Positions 14,261 through 23,829 of a stretch of DNA of 64,000 bases are shown here, piece by piece (position 1 is the first letter of the stretch; the number at the start of each line of letters is the position of its first letter). Position numbers and translations under genes: made by a program. This stretch comes from VRUE01 sp963715455 (GTDB lineage Bacteria > Actinomycetota > Thermoleophilia > Solirubrobacterales > 70-9). The notes beneath the pieces are model-generated. The model did no database searches, had not been told where the DNA came from, and worked only from the letters and a program-made list of their open reading frames with translations. Location of the stretch: contig OY970245.1 of the NCBI GenBank assembly GCA_963715455.1, positions 2,170,001 to 2,234,000 on the forward strand. The letters run 5' to 3'.

Positions 14261-15832
14261 GTGCCCGGGCCAGTCACTCGCTCGCTCTCCTCCTCACAAC
14301 TGGAGACGCTTGCCGCGCACGGCGAGGAGCGGACCGCTGAAGCCGGCGAGACGCTCTATGAGATCGGCGACGAGACCTACCCGTTCATCGCCATCCTCGA
14401 GGGCGAGGCGGCGGTGCTCGACGGCGCCGGCAAGGAGGTGGTCCGCCACGGGGCCTCGGGCTTCCTCGGCGAGATCAACCTGCTCTCCGGGCAGACGGTC
14501 TTCCTCACCGCGGTTGCCACCGAGCCGCTGCGCTACATCGCCGTCGACCGCGAGGCGCTGCGACAACTGCTCTTCGAGGACGGCTCGCTCTCCGACCTGC
14601 TGCTCACCGCCTTCGTCGAGCGGCGCGAGCTGCTCCAGCAGCGCGAGGGAATCGGCATCGAGATCGTCGGCCCGCGCGACTCGGCCGCGACGCGGCGCCT
14701 GCGCGAGTTCGCCCGCAGCCAGCGCCTCCCCCACTCCTGGCTCGATCCCGCCGAGGCCGCCGGCCTGATCGAGGGACTGGCGGAGTCCGAGCTGCCCTTG
14801 GTGCGACTGCCCGGCGGCCACGAACTGCACGCACCCAGCAACGGCGAGCTCTCGCGAACGTTGGGCATCGGCCTCAAACTGGCCCCACGCGAGGAGGTCG
14901 ACCTGGTGGTCGTCGGCGGCGGACCGGGGGGTCTCGGCGCCGCCGTCTACGGCGCCTCGGAGGGGCTCGAGACACTGGTCGTCGAGAGCACCGCGCTCGG
15001 CGGCCAGGCCGGTACCTCGCGGCGGATCGAGAACTACCTCGGCTTCCCGGCCGGGATCAGCGGCACCGAGCTGACCAGCCGGGCGATCACCCAGGCGCGC
15101 AAGTTCGGTGCTCGCACCGCCAGCCCCTACCGCGCCGAGTCGCTTGAGCCCGGCACCGAACGCCACCTTGTGCGCCTTGACGACGACACCGAGGTGGTGG
15201 CGCACGCGGTGCTGATCTCGACCGGCGCCGAGTACCGGCGCCTGCCGGTCGCCAACCTGGAGAGCTATGAGGGCTTCAGCGTCTTCTACGCCGCCGGCCC
15301 GCCGGAGGCGCGACTTTGCGGCGCCCAGCGGGTCGGTGTCGTCGGCGGCGGCAACTCGGCCGCCCAGGCGGCGATCTGGCTGGCGCGCGGCGGCGCCCTC
15401 GTCACCCTGCTGCATCGGCGCGCGAACCTGCGCGAGACGATGTCCCACTACCTGATCGAGGATCTCGAGCGACACGGGGTCGCCGTGCGAGACCGCAGCG
15501 AAATCGCCGAGCTGGACGGCGATGATGGCCAGCTGGAGGGGGTGGCGCTGACCGACGGCGAGCGCCTGCCGCTCGCCTTCCTCTTCCTCTTCCTCGGCGC
15601 CGTGCCCTGCACCGAGTGGCTCGGCGAGATCGTCGCCCGCGACGCCAGGGGCTTCGTCCTCACCGGCCCCGAAGCGGGTGCCAAGGGACTGCTCGAGACC
15701 AACGTTCCCGGCATCTACGCCGCCGGCGACGTACGCGCCGGCTCGATCAAGCGCTGTGCAACCGCAGTCGGCGAGGGCGCCACCGTGGTCCGCTTCGTCC
15801 ACGAGCGCCTAGCACCCAGAGCCGGTCACTAG
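14261..15832 (+). CDS. cNMP-binding domain fused to thioredoxin-reductase-like FAD oxidoreductase
   Basis: A 523-residue two-domain protein (GTG start). Residues ~10-120 are a Crp-type cyclic-nucleotide-binding fold (GETLYEIGDETYPFIAILEG, GFLGEINLLSGQ). Residues ~210-515 form a thioredoxin-reductase-like flavoprotein with the FAD motif VVVGGGPGGLGAAVYGASEGL, the ALGGQAGTSRRIENYLGFP segment, the NADPH motif VGVVGGGNSAAQAA and the C-terminal GIYAAGDV. The redox CxxC that thioredoxin reductases carry just before the NADPH motif is absent (AAGPPEARLCGAQ has one Cys), so this is not a classical disulfide reductase. Such fusions occur in other bacteria, but their substrate is not known to me. Confidence 0.88.
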   Translation: MPGPVTRSLSSSQLETLAAHGEERTAEAGETLYEIGDETYPFIAILEGEAAVLDGAGKEVVRHGASGFLGEINLLSGQTVFLTAVATEPLRYIAVDREALRQLLFEDGSLSDLLLTAFVERRELLQQREGIGIEIVGPRDSAATRRLREFARSQRLPHSWLDPAEAAGLIEGLAESELPLVRLPGGHELHAPSNGELSRTLGIGLKLAPREEVDLVVVGGGPGGLGAAVYGASEGLETLVVESTALGGQAGTSRRIENYLGFPAGISGTELTSRAITQARKFGARTASPYRAESLEPGTERHLVRLDDDTEVVAHAVLISTGAEYRRLPVANLESYEGFSVFYAAGPPEARLCGAQRVGVVGGGNSAAQAAIWLARGGALVTLLHRRANLRETMSHYLIEDLERHGVAVRDRSEIAELDGDDGQLEGVALTDGERLPLAFLFLFLGAVPCTEWLGEIVARDARGFVLTGPEAGAKGLLETNVPGIYAAGDVRAGSIKRCATAVGEGATVVRFVHERLAPRAGH

Positions 15833-15843
15833 GATCGAGCGCC

Positions 15844-16656
15844 GTGGCCGATCGCGATTCGCAACCCACCCAGCAGCAGAAGGCCGTTCGCTTTCGCGCC
15901 CTGCACGAAGGCGAGGCGTTCCTCATTCCCAATCCCTGGGACGCAGGCTCCGCCCGGACCCTGGCGGCACTTGGCTTCGAGGCGCTGGCGACGACCAGCT
16001 CCGGCTTCGCCATGACCCTGGGACGCCCGGACGGCAACGTGACGCTCGATGAGCTGGTCGCGCACGTCAGTGCGATCGACCGGGCGACCAGCCTGCCGGT
16101 CTCCGTCGATCTCGAGAACGGCTTCGGCGCCGCGCCCGAGGATGCGGCGAAGGCGATCGTGCGCGCCGCCGCGGCGGGCGCCGTCGGCGGCTCAATCGAG
16201 GACTACGACCCCGCTGGTGAGCTCTACGCCTTCGACCACGCGCTGGAGCGCGTCGCAGCGGCCTGTGAGGCGGCCCAGAGCCTGGACTTCCCCTTCACCT
16301 TCACGGCCCGCGCCGAGAACCACCTGCGCGGCAACCCAGACCTCGACGACACGATCGCTCGCCTGCAGGCATTCGAGCAGGCCGGCGCCGATGTGCTCTA
16401 CGCGCCCGGCCTACGCGAGATCGGCCAGATCCGGGCGATCTGCGAGGCGCTGGACAAGCCGGTCAACGTGCTCGCCCACCCGAGCCTCACCGTGGCCGAG
16501 ATCGTCGCTGCCGGGGCCCGTCGGATCAGCGTCGGCGGCAGCCTCGCCTGGGTCGCCAACGAGGCGCTGGTCGCTGCCGCCGAGCGAATCCGCGACAGCG
16601 GCGACCTCTCCGCCTTGCAGATCTCGAGCCGAGCCGGCGAGTGGCTCAGCCAATAG
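15844..16656 (+). CDS. isocitrate lyase/PEP mutase superfamily protein
   Basis: A 270-residue TIM-barrel enzyme of the 2-methylisocitrate lyase/PEP phosphonomutase superfamily. Typical segments are IPNPWDAGSARTLAALGF, TTSSGFAMTLG, VSVDLENGFG (metal-binding Asp/Glu), GGSIEDYDP and TARAENHLRG. The classical lyase KKCGH motif is not present, as in the PEP mutase-like subgroup that acts on oxaloacetate or phosphonopyruvate. I placed the start at GTG 15844; the upstream in-frame extension overlaps the oxidoreductase gene and lacks similarity. The next 50 nt contain a strong terminator. Confidence 0.88.
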   Translation: MADRDSQPTQQQKAVRFRALHEGEAFLIPNPWDAGSARTLAALGFEALATTSSGFAMTLGRPDGNVTLDELVAHVSAIDRATSLPVSVDLENGFGAAPEDAAKAIVRAAAAGAVGGSIEDYDPAGELYAFDHALERVAAACEAAQSLDFPFTFTARAENHLRGNPDLDDTIARLQAFEQAGADVLYAPGLREIGQIRAICEALDKPVNVLAHPSLTVAEIVAAGARRISVGGSLAWVANEALVAAAERIRDSGDLSALQISSRAGEWLSQ

Positions 16657-16662
16657 GCCTCA

Positions 16663-16707
16663 CGAAACCGCGTTAATACGTCTATATGACGGGTTAACGC
16701 GGTTTCG
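16663..16707. terminator. bidirectional terminator hairpin between convergent genes
   Basis: A perfect 14-bp inverted repeat, CGAAACCGCGTTAA (16663-16676) and TTAACGCGGTTTCG (16694-16707), with a 17-nt loop. It lies just after the lyase-like gene; the TAA stop of the convergent MMPL gene is inside the right arm, so one structure can end both transcripts. Confidence 0.8.
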
Positions 16708-18793
16708 CGGAGGAGGGCCACCAGGCGCGGTTGCCTAGGAGGTAGGTGATCGCTGGGATCAGCAGGGCGCGAACTACGAAGGTGTCGAGCAGGACGCCGA
16801 TAGCGACCGTAGCGCCGATCTGGACGAGCTGCTCGAGCGGCAGCAGGGTGAGCGTGGCGAAGGTGCCGGCGAGGATCAGGCCGGCGCCGGTTACGACGCC
16901 GCCGGTGCTTTCCAGGGCGACGAGCACTCCCTCGCGTGTGCCGCTCTGCGCCGCCTCCTCGCGGGCGCGGGTCATCAGGAAGATGTTGTAGTCGACCCCC
17001 AGGGCGACGAGGAAGATGAAGGAGAGCAGGACGAGGTCGAAGGCGAGGCCACTGGCGCCGAGCAGCTCGGTGAAAGCGAACGTGACAAGGCCCAGCGTGG
17101 CGGCGAAGGAGGCGACGACGGTGAGCGTCAGGTAGACGGGCGCGGCGAGGGCGCGCAGCACGAGGGCGAGGATCAGGCCGACGACGAGCAGCGCCACCGG
17201 CACGATCAGCTTCGTGTCGCGGGCGTTGGCCTGCTCGACGTCGAGGTTCTCGGCCGGGATACCACCCAGCAGGGCGCTTGGGGCGACCCGCTGCAGCTCG
17301 TCGCGGATGTCCTCGACCCGGTCTCCCGCGGAGCCGGCGTAGGGATCGCCGTTGAGCAGGATCGCCACCGCCGCCTCGTCGGTCGCGCTCGAGGGCGGCA
17401 CCGGCAGCGCCAGCTTCACCGCCGAGAGGTCCTCCAGGCCGCGCACCGCCGCCTCGACCTGGCCGATCTCGACCACCGCCGTCAACGGCGAGCCGATCCC
17501 CGGCGGGAAGTGCGCTTCGAGCACTTCCGTACCGCGACTCGATTCGGTCGGGTGCGTTTCGCCCTGGCCGAAGCCGATCGTGCCGTGGTTGACAAGGTTG
17601 CCGAGCGAGCACAGCAGCAGCCCGCCGAAGACGACCAGCACGATCGCCCGCGGCCGGCGGCGAACGAAGCTGGCGATCCGCGCCCAGCGCTGGCGCGCCA
17701 TGCCGGCCTCGGTGTTGCGGCCCGGCCAGAAGGCGCGATCGCCGAGCACGGCAAGCAGCGCCGGCAACAAGGTCAGCGCGGCGGCCAGCATCACGGCGAT
17801 GCCGATCGCCAGCACCGGCCCCAGCCAGTGCGTCGACTCGAGCTCGGCCAGCAGCAGCACCAGCATCGTCGCGATCACCGTGCCGGCCGAAGCGGCGATC
17901 GGCCGCAGGCTCTCGCCCAGCGCCCGCGGCAATGCCTCGCCGGGATCACGGCCCCGCCCCAGCTCCTCGCGGTAGCGGTGGATGAGCAACAGCGAATAGT
18001 CGGTGCCGGCGCCGAAGACGAGCACGAGCAGCAGCAGCGTGCCCTCGGCGTTGACGACGATCGCGCCGGCCTCGATCAGCAGGTAGGTGATGCCGATCGC
18101 GAGCAGGTAGGCGAGGCCGACGGCGAGCAACGGCAACAGGGCCAGCACCGGCGCCCGGTAGACGAGCATGAGCAGCACGAGGACCAGGCCCAGGGTGGCG
18201 ATCAGCAGGGTGCGAGCCGCGTCGTCGGCGACCGTCTCGAGGTCGGCGGCGATGCCGCCCGGCCCGGTGACGCAGGAGTGCAGGCCGGGCACGCGGTGGG
18301 CAGCGAGGTAGCTGCGAATCTCATCGACGCCCCCGACCACGGCGCCGCGATCGTCGGCGTCGATCGCAAGTGCGACCAGGGCGGCCTTGCCGTCGCGCGA
18401 GATCGGCCCCACCCCGCGGGCGATCCTCGCCACGTCACCGAGCGACTGCTTCGCCTCGCCGGAGAAGGGCGCCAACACCGGCGTCGCCCCTGCGAGGCCG
18501 AGCCGTTCCATGCCTTCGCCGAGCCGGCCGATCGCGTTGAGGTCGTCGTCGGTCAGCCCCCGATTGCGCTCGAAGACGACCAGCACCGGCACGTCGTCAC
18601 CCCCCCTGAAGTCGCTCTGCAGGGCGTCGACGGCCCGGGTCGACTCGGCATGCGCCGGCAGGTAGCTGTTCTGCCCCGCGGCGGTCACCTCGCCGATCTG
18701 CCCGCGCGCCACGAAGCCGGCGATGCCGAGCAGCACCCAGACGCCGATCGTGACCCAACGCCCCCGTGGGCCGGTGACTGCCGCGAGACGCAC
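16694..18793 (-). CDS. MMPL/RND-family membrane transporter
   Basis: A 699-residue protein with the two-fold MMPL architecture: one N-terminal membrane span, an extracytoplasmic domain, five spans, then a repeat of the same. The signature segments FGAGTDYSLLLIHRYREEL (first half) and LVALGVDYNIFLMTRAREE (second half) carry the conserved Asp-Tyr pair used for proton coupling. Actinobacterial relatives export lipids or drugs. The cargo cannot be inferred and no lipid-synthesis gene is adjacent. It converges on the lyase-like gene and is followed by the shared hairpin. Confidence 0.93.
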   Translation of the reverse strand: MRLAAVTGPRGRWVTIGVWVLLGIAGFVARGQIGEVTAAGQNSYLPAHAESTRAVDALQSDFRGGDDVPVLVVFERNRGLTDDDLNAIGRLGEGMERLGLAGATPVLAPFSGEAKQSLGDVARIARGVGPISRDGKAALVALAIDADDRGAVVGGVDEIRSYLAAHRVPGLHSCVTGPGGIAADLETVADDAARTLLIATLGLVLVLLMLVYRAPVLALLPLLAVGLAYLLAIGITYLLIEAGAIVVNAEGTLLLLVLVFGAGTDYSLLLIHRYREELGRGRDPGEALPRALGESLRPIAASAGTVIATMLVLLLAELESTHWLGPVLAIGIAVMLAAALTLLPALLAVLGDRAFWPGRNTEAGMARQRWARIASFVRRRPRAIVLVVFGGLLLCSLGNLVNHGTIGFGQGETHPTESSRGTEVLEAHFPPGIGSPLTAVVEIGQVEAAVRGLEDLSAVKLALPVPPSSATDEAAVAILLNGDPYAGSAGDRVEDIRDELQRVAPSALLGGIPAENLDVEQANARDTKLIVPVALLVVGLILALVLRALAAPVYLTLTVVASFAATLGLVTFAFTELLGASGLAFDLVLLSFIFLVALGVDYNIFLMTRAREEAAQSGTREGVLVALESTGGVVTGAGLILAGTFATLTLLPLEQLVQIGATVAIGVLLDTFVVRALLIPAITYLLGNRAWWPSSAKPR

Positions 18794-18809
18794 GGCGGCA
18801 GCCTAGCCC

Positions 18810-18850
18810 CCCAGCGAGGCGCCGCGCCGAAGCGCGGCAGCCTCGCTGGG
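18810..18850 (-). terminator. rho-independent-type hairpin
   Basis: An inverted repeat CCCAGCGAGG (18810-18819) and CCTCGCTGGG (18841-18850) with an inner stem GCCGCGC/GCGCGGC. It lies directly after the stop of the small jelly-roll-like gene on the minus strand and before the MMPL gene start. There is no clear U-tract. Confidence 0.6.
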
Positions 18851-18852
18851 CA

Positions 18853-19284
18853 TTACGCGATCCGCTCGAAGATGACCCGGTTCAGGTCGTCGCCCGAGCC
18901 GTATTCGTCTTTGGTGAATTCGCCGTTTTTCGAGGTTTCCAGGTAGGCGCCAAAACGCAGGTAGTCGTTGGCGGCCAGGCGCACCGAGCCGCTCAGCGTC
19001 TGCGCATCGGCCGGCCCGAGGAAGTCCTGGGCGACGACGCGCTGGTTTTCGCTGCCGTTCTTCTCGATCCACATCTCTTTCTCGCCGGTTTCGCTGGAGG
19101 GCAGGATGTTGACCGTCCAGGTGACGATGTAGAGGCCTTCTTCGGGAGCCGTGATCCGCGTCGGCTGGCCTGCTTCCCAGCAGTTGCCGTCGTCGTATTC
19201 CGTGCTCCCGAACGAGGCGTAGGTGACCGTCGCTTTGGTGATCGACTGTGTCGTGGTTCGCTTGGCGATGCAGCCTGTGGCCAT
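18853..19284 (-). CDS. small C1q/TNF-like jelly-roll domain protein
   Basis: A 143-residue protein made mostly of beta strands. The order of segments (APEEGLYIVTWTVNI, MWIEKNGSENQRVVAQ, LSGSVRLAANDYLRFGAYLET) resembles C1q-like or collagen-tail trimerisation domains found in bacterial surface proteins and phage tail parts. No signal peptide is evident. I used the ATG at 19284, preceded by AGGA at a suitable distance; a GTG at 19305 would add 7 residues. It stands alone, followed by its own hairpin. Function unknown. Confidence 0.6.
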   Translation of the reverse strand: MATGCIAKRTTTQSITKATVTYASFGSTEYDDGNCWEAGQPTRITAPEEGLYIVTWTVNILPSSETGEKEMWIEKNGSENQRVVAQDFLGPADAQTLSGSVRLAANDYLRFGAYLETSKNGEFTKDEYGSGDDLNRVIFERIA

Positions 19285-19354
19285 TCGCAATCCTGCCTTT
19301 CTCACGGCCCCTACGGGACCAGATGTTTATTGCGAGCCAGGCTATCTTGAGAAG

Positions 19355-20446
19355 ATGCCGGGGATGTCTGACTTTTTGGTGAAGCGCGACGACTTCCGCG
19401 AATGTCGTATCGCCGAGTCCGAAACCCCCGATGTCGGCCCCGGGCAGGCCCTCCTGCGCGTCGACGCCTTCGGCCTCACCGCCAACAACGTCACCTACGC
19501 CGTGATGGGCGAGGCGATGTCCTACTGGGACTTCTTCCCAGCCGCCGACGGCTGGGGCCGGGTGCCGGTCTGGGGGTTCGCCGAGGTCGAGCGCAGCGAG
19601 GCCGAGGGGGTCGCGGCGGGCACCCGCGTCTACGGCTACCTACCCCCCTCCTCGCATCTGCTCGTCACGCCGGCGAGCGTCAACGAGCAGGGCTTCGCCG
19701 ACGGCTCGCCCCACCGCGCGGCGCTGCCCTCCGCCTACCACCGTTACCTGGCCAGCGACGGCGATCCCTTCTACCGGGCCGATACCGAGGACGTACAGAT
19801 GCTGCTGCGGCCACTCTTCTTCACCTCGTTCTTGATCGACGACCAGCTCGCCGACGAGGGCCTCACCGAGCGCGGACCGATCATCGTCTCGAGCGCCTCG
19901 AGCAAGACGGCGATCGCTGCCGCCTTCCTGCTCTCCCAGCGCGATGGGGTCGAGCTGGTCGGGCTCACCTCTCCGGGCAACGCCGAGTTCGTGGCTGGCC
20001 TGGGGATCTACGGGCGCACGGTCACCTACGACGAGGTCGACTCGCTGGAGCGGGGCCCGGCCACCTACGTCGACGTCGCCGGCGACGGCGCCGCGCGGTT
20101 GGCGATCCACACGCACTTCGGCGACGAGCTGGTGCACAGCATGGCGGTGGGCGCCTCGCACTGGGAAGCGCTGGGCGCCGGCGGTCTGACCAGCGCCGAA
20201 GAGCTACCCGGGCCGGCGCCCGCCTTCTTCTTCGCCCCCGACCGCGTCACCAAGCGCGCGGCGGACTGGGGCCGTGCCGAGTTGGAGCAGCGCGTCGCCG
20301 TGGCCTGGCAGCCGTTCTGCGAGTGGACCGCCAGCTGGCTCAAGCCGATTCACAGCCAGGGCTTCGACGCCCTGCAGAGCGCCTACCTGGACGTGCTCGA
20401 GGGCCGGGTTGCCCCCGACACCGCCCACGTCGTCTCGCTTATCTGA
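19355..20446 (+). CDS. DUF2855 family protein
   Basis: A 363-residue protein matching the uncharacterised DUF2855 family, which looks like a diverged zinc-less medium-chain reductase: the N-terminal ALLRVDAFGLTANNVTYAVMGE and WGRVPVWGFAEVERS segments parallel the GroES-like domain and IIVSSASSKTAIAAAFLLSQRDGVELVGLTS parallels a nucleotide-binding fold. The ATG at 19355 or 19364 could be the start; the first has the better spacing from GAGAAG. The 3' end overlaps the convergent histidine kinase gene by 8 nt. Confidence 0.85.
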   Translation: MPGMSDFLVKRDDFRECRIAESETPDVGPGQALLRVDAFGLTANNVTYAVMGEAMSYWDFFPAADGWGRVPVWGFAEVERSEAEGVAAGTRVYGYLPPSSHLLVTPASVNEQGFADGSPHRAALPSAYHRYLASDGDPFYRADTEDVQMLLRPLFFTSFLIDDQLADEGLTERGPIIVSSASSKTAIAAAFLLSQRDGVELVGLTSPGNAEFVAGLGIYGRTVTYDEVDSLERGPATYVDVAGDGAARLAIHTHFGDELVHSMAVGASHWEALGAGGLTSAEELPGPAPAFFFAPDRVTKRAADWGRAELEQRVAVAWQPFCEWTASWLKPIHSQGFDALQSAYLDVLEGRVAPDTAHVVSLI

Positions 20447-21557
20447 AGCCGGGCAACTCGAAGGCGACGCGGGCGCCACCGAGCGGCGACTCCGCGGCCC
20501 AGATCCTTCCCCCGTGCGCCTCGACGATCGAGCGGGTGATCGCCAGGCCCAGACCGCTGCCGCCCGAGCCCCGGTCGCGAGCCCGCTCACTGCGGTAGAA
20601 GCGGTCGAACACCTCTTGGCGCTCGGCCGGTGGAATTCCCGGCCCGTCGTCGTCCACCCAGACAGTCAACGACCCCCCTTGTGCGCTGGCGCCGATCCTG
20701 ACCAAACCGGTGGAGCCAGCGTGGCGGTGAGCGTTGCCGAGCAGGTTGCGAACCGCTTGCGCGAGTCGGTCGGGGTCACCCTCCAGCGTCCCATCGGGCA
20801 TCTCACCCACGGTAGCCCCACCTGGATCGGCTCTGGCCAGATCCCAAATGAAGGAGCCCAGTGGGATCGTCCGGCGCTCAAGGATGAGTCCCTCGTCAAG
20901 CCGAGCCAAAGCCAACAGGTCATCAACGAGCCGTTCGATCCGAGCCATCTCGGTGAGCACGGTCCGCTCAACATGCCGCACCGCCTCTTGGTCAGGGCGC
21001 TGGCTGCGCCCGAGCACCTCGATCTGGCCGCGAATCGCGGTCAGCGGGGTGCGTAGCTCATGCGAGGCATCGGAGACGAAACGGCGCTGACGGACGAAGG
21101 CCTCAGCGAGCCGGTCGAGCATGCCGTCGAATGCCTCGGCCAGCACTCGCACCTCAGTCGCAGCCGCAGGATCGCCGCCCGTGCGGGGTGAAAGATCGCC
21201 GGCGTTGACAGCGGTTGCCGTCTGCGCCAAGCGGCGCAGCGGCGCCGCCGTGCGAGCGGCGACCAGGTAGCCAGCGAGCAGCGCGATCCCCAGGGTCAAC
21301 GTGGCCGCCACCAGGAAGGCCCGCTCGGTGTCGCCCTGAGCGTCTTCGATCGCGGCGAAGTGCTCGATTTCCTGCGGCGATACCTCACTCGGCGATAGGC
21401 CGTCCTCTTCGGCCTCTTCCCGCAGGATCGCGGCCGACTCCTGATCCATCTCGTAGCGGACCGTGACGAAGAGCGCCGAGCAGACCAGCAGCACGATGCC
21501 GCCGATCGAGAGCGCCAGCCGGCCGCGCAGGCCGAGACGTCCCCACGCGCTCCTCAT
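20439..21557 (-). CDS. two-component sensor histidine kinase
   Basis: A 372-residue membrane kinase: a first span at ~15-35, a short extracytoplasmic domain rich in acidic residues (~36-80), a second span at ~81-100, a HAMP segment, the phosphoacceptor H-box SDASHELRTPL (His166), N-box NLLGNAHRHA, and G boxes DDDGPGIP and GSGGSGLGLAI. The ATG overlaps the stop of the response regulator gene by 4 nt, so kinase and regulator are translated together. The signal sensed is unknown. Confidence 0.95.
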   Translation of the reverse strand: MRSAWGRLGLRGRLALSIGGIVLLVCSALFVTVRYEMDQESAAILREEAEEDGLSPSEVSPQEIEHFAAIEDAQGDTERAFLVAATLTLGIALLAGYLVAARTAAPLRRLAQTATAVNAGDLSPRTGGDPAAATEVRVLAEAFDGMLDRLAEAFVRQRRFVSDASHELRTPLTAIRGQIEVLGRSQRPDQEAVRHVERTVLTEMARIERLVDDLLALARLDEGLILERRTIPLGSFIWDLARADPGGATVGEMPDGTLEGDPDRLAQAVRNLLGNAHRHAGSTGLVRIGASAQGGSLTVWVDDDGPGIPPAERQEVFDRFYRSERARDRGSGGSGLGLAITRSIVEAHGGRIWAAESPLGGARVAFELPGFR

Positions 21558-22228
21558 CGCGGCTCGACCAGGCGGTAGCCGACGCCGCGGACCGTCTCGA
21601 CCGGCAACGGCGAATCGGGTGTGGAGAGGCGCCGACGCAGGTAACCGACGTAAACCGGGACGACGTTGGTGCCGGGATCGTGGCTGTAACCCCAGACTGC
21701 GGAGAGAATCTGCTCCCGCGTACAGACCTCGCCGGCACGGCGCATCAGATGGGCGAGCAGGTCGGCCTCACGCTCAGGGAGACGGACCGAGATCCCGTCG
21801 CGACTGGCGCGGCGCTCGACCAGATCAAGCTCGATGCCGCCAGCTTGCAGGGCAGTGGACATCTGCTCATCCGCCTCGCGCAACCGGGCTCGCACGCGCG
21901 CCACCAGCTCCTCGAAGGCAAAAGGCTTAGTCACGTAGTCGGTGGCGCCATGGTCGAGGCCCTCGACCCGGTCGCCCACCTCACTCTTGGCGGTGAGCAG
22001 GATCACGGGCAGCGCCGGCCGCGCTCGCTTGATCGCGGCCAAAACCTCGATCCCGTCGCGCCCCGGCAGCATCCGGTCGAGGATCACAAGGTCGAAGCCG
22101 CCTTCGAGCGCCAACCGCTCTCCCTCGAGACCGTCATCGGCAACCTCTATCCCATACCCCTCAGCTTCGAGGCCGCGCGCGAGGAAGTCTGCGATTGCCG
22201 CCTCATCCTCGACAACCAAGATCTCCAT
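21554..22228 (-). CDS. OmpR-family response regulator
   Basis: A 224-residue regulator. The receiver domain has the acidic pair VVEDE, the phosphorylation site Asp51 (LVILDRMLPG), the conserved Thr (LLTAKSE) and Lys (VTKPFAFEELVAR). Residues ~128-222 form a winged-helix DNA-binding domain (LPEREADLLAHLMRRAGEVCTREQIL, then VGYLRRRL and VRGVGYRL). It is the first gene of the pair with the histidine kinase. Its targets are not evident from context. Confidence 0.95.
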   Translation of the reverse strand: MEILVVEDEAAIADFLARGLEAEGYGIEVADDGLEGERLALEGGFDLVILDRMLPGRDGIEVLAAIKRARPALPVILLTAKSEVGDRVEGLDHGATDYVTKPFAFEELVARVRARLREADEQMSTALQAGGIELDLVERRASRDGISVRLPEREADLLAHLMRRAGEVCTREQILSAVWGYSHDPGTNVVPVYVGYLRRRLSTPDSPLPVETVRGVGYRLVEPR

Positions 22229-22287
22229 CCCGCGATGCTAGCCCTGCTCCGCCAACCCTGGGATATCCCCCGCCAGGTCAGTCACCG

Positions 22288-23695
22288 CTAGGCGTGGACA
22301 CGCGCCGCTGGCAATCCCCTGACCCGACGGGTCATGCCCAGCGCCCAGAGCCCAGTGCCGATTGCGATCGCGGCGCAGGTAACCGCCAAGCCGGCGTCGT
22401 CGGGTTTGATTGCCAGCAACGTCGTGCCCACTACCGCCGGCGTGCCGACCGCGAAGACGCGCAGCGTCGCCCCCACGCCAAGCACTTTGCCGGCCAAGGC
22501 AGCCGTGCCGAAGATCGACTGGCCGACGGTCGCCAGCGCCGGCCCCATCACTCCCAGCTTGGGCACGAGGATCAGGTCGAGAACAATGTTGATCACCACC
22601 GAGCCGGCGGCGACCTTGGCGACAAGGCTGGTGTGGCCGGCCCCGATCAAGCCGGGCAGCACCACGAAGTAGGCCGCGGCAAAGATCCCGCTCCCCGCCA
22701 ACAGGACCAGGAGCGGAGGCGCTGCGGCGGCGAACTCGGGCCCGAAGGCGTATGGCAGGACGACCACCGAGCAGACGGCGGCGGCGGCGATCAACGCTGA
22801 CCAGAGCCCGGCATAGGCGAGCAGTCGGGGGACCGGAAGCTGCTCTGCGAGCCCCTCGCCCGATGCGGTCGAGCGAGCATGCACGGGCAGAGCGGCAACC
22901 GCCCAAAGCGAGCCGAGCATCGCCACGAAGGTGAAGATCTGGTATGCCAAGGAGTAGACGCCGACTTCACTATTGGAACGGAACGCGGCAAGGATGAAGA
23001 TGTCCGCCCAGGCCACTCCGTAGGAGCAGAGGCTGACGATGCCCATCGCACCGACCGAGCTCATCACCGTGGAAACCGGGTGATCGTGAATGTCATCGGC
23101 ATGGCGCCGGGAAGAGCTTCTGCCGCCTGCCGATCACCACAAAGGCGACCGCGCAACTGACCACGGAGGCGACCGCCAGGAGGATCTCGGCCTGGAGCAC
23201 GTCCAGGGTGAGGACCGCGGCTGCAACCAGTGCGAGAGCGAGGGCGAGGGCACGGTCCGCGGTCTGCAGAAGGGCGATGCCAGCCATCCTGCCCTCGGTC
23301 TGCTGCACTGCGTATATGCCCTGTAGCGCGACCAGCGCCAGCGAGTAGGCAACGACTGCAAGCAGTGAGATCGCCGCCCGCGACTGGAGCGCAAAGGAGA
23401 TCGGCACAGCGACGAGCAAGGATGCGCCGGTGGCCATCGCCGCAACGTAGGCAGCGGGGCGGAATGCCGCACCAATCGTGCGGCCGTGTGCGCTCAGCAC
23501 CGGCACGGCGAGGAAGGGCCAGGACCCGGCGACCTGCGAGACGCCAAGGGTCACGGCGAGAAACAGTGAAAGCGAGCCGAACCCGGCCGGCCCCAGCTCG
23601 CGCGTCAACACGACGATCAGCCCGAAGTAGGCAACCGCCCGGGAGAGGTAGCCGACCCAGAGCCAGGCGACATCCTTACCGAGCTTGCCTGGCAC
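22288..23695 (-). pseudogene. oligosaccharide flippase (Wzx/MATE-like), split by a frameshift
   Basis: Two reading frames on the minus strand together make one polytopic flippase of about 460 residues. The upstream part (23093-23695) begins MPGKLGKDVAWLWVGYLSRAV, as polysaccharide exporters do, and ends abruptly at TGA after GRRQKLFPAP. The downstream part (22288-23067) continues in another frame; extended upstream it reads ADDIHDHPVSTVMSSVGAMG, which belongs before its first apparent start. A single-base change near 23100-23110 would join them. Either the gene is broken or the sequence has an error there. No glycan cluster surrounds it. Confidence 0.75.
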
Positions 23696-23829
23696 TTTTC
23701 CGCGCCGTCTTCGGCTGCAAGTACACAGTGCCAGAGTAAGCGCGAACTTCCCTGATTTGACTAATTACTCGATGAGAAAACTCTTATCTTTTCTACCCCC
23801 ATGCCACGGCAAATGAGTCACAGTTTTTC

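Noticed and set aside
14294..15802. A 502-codon minus-strand frame
   Set aside because: It lies opposite the cNMP/thioredoxin-reductase gene and has no domain-like features; it results from high GC.
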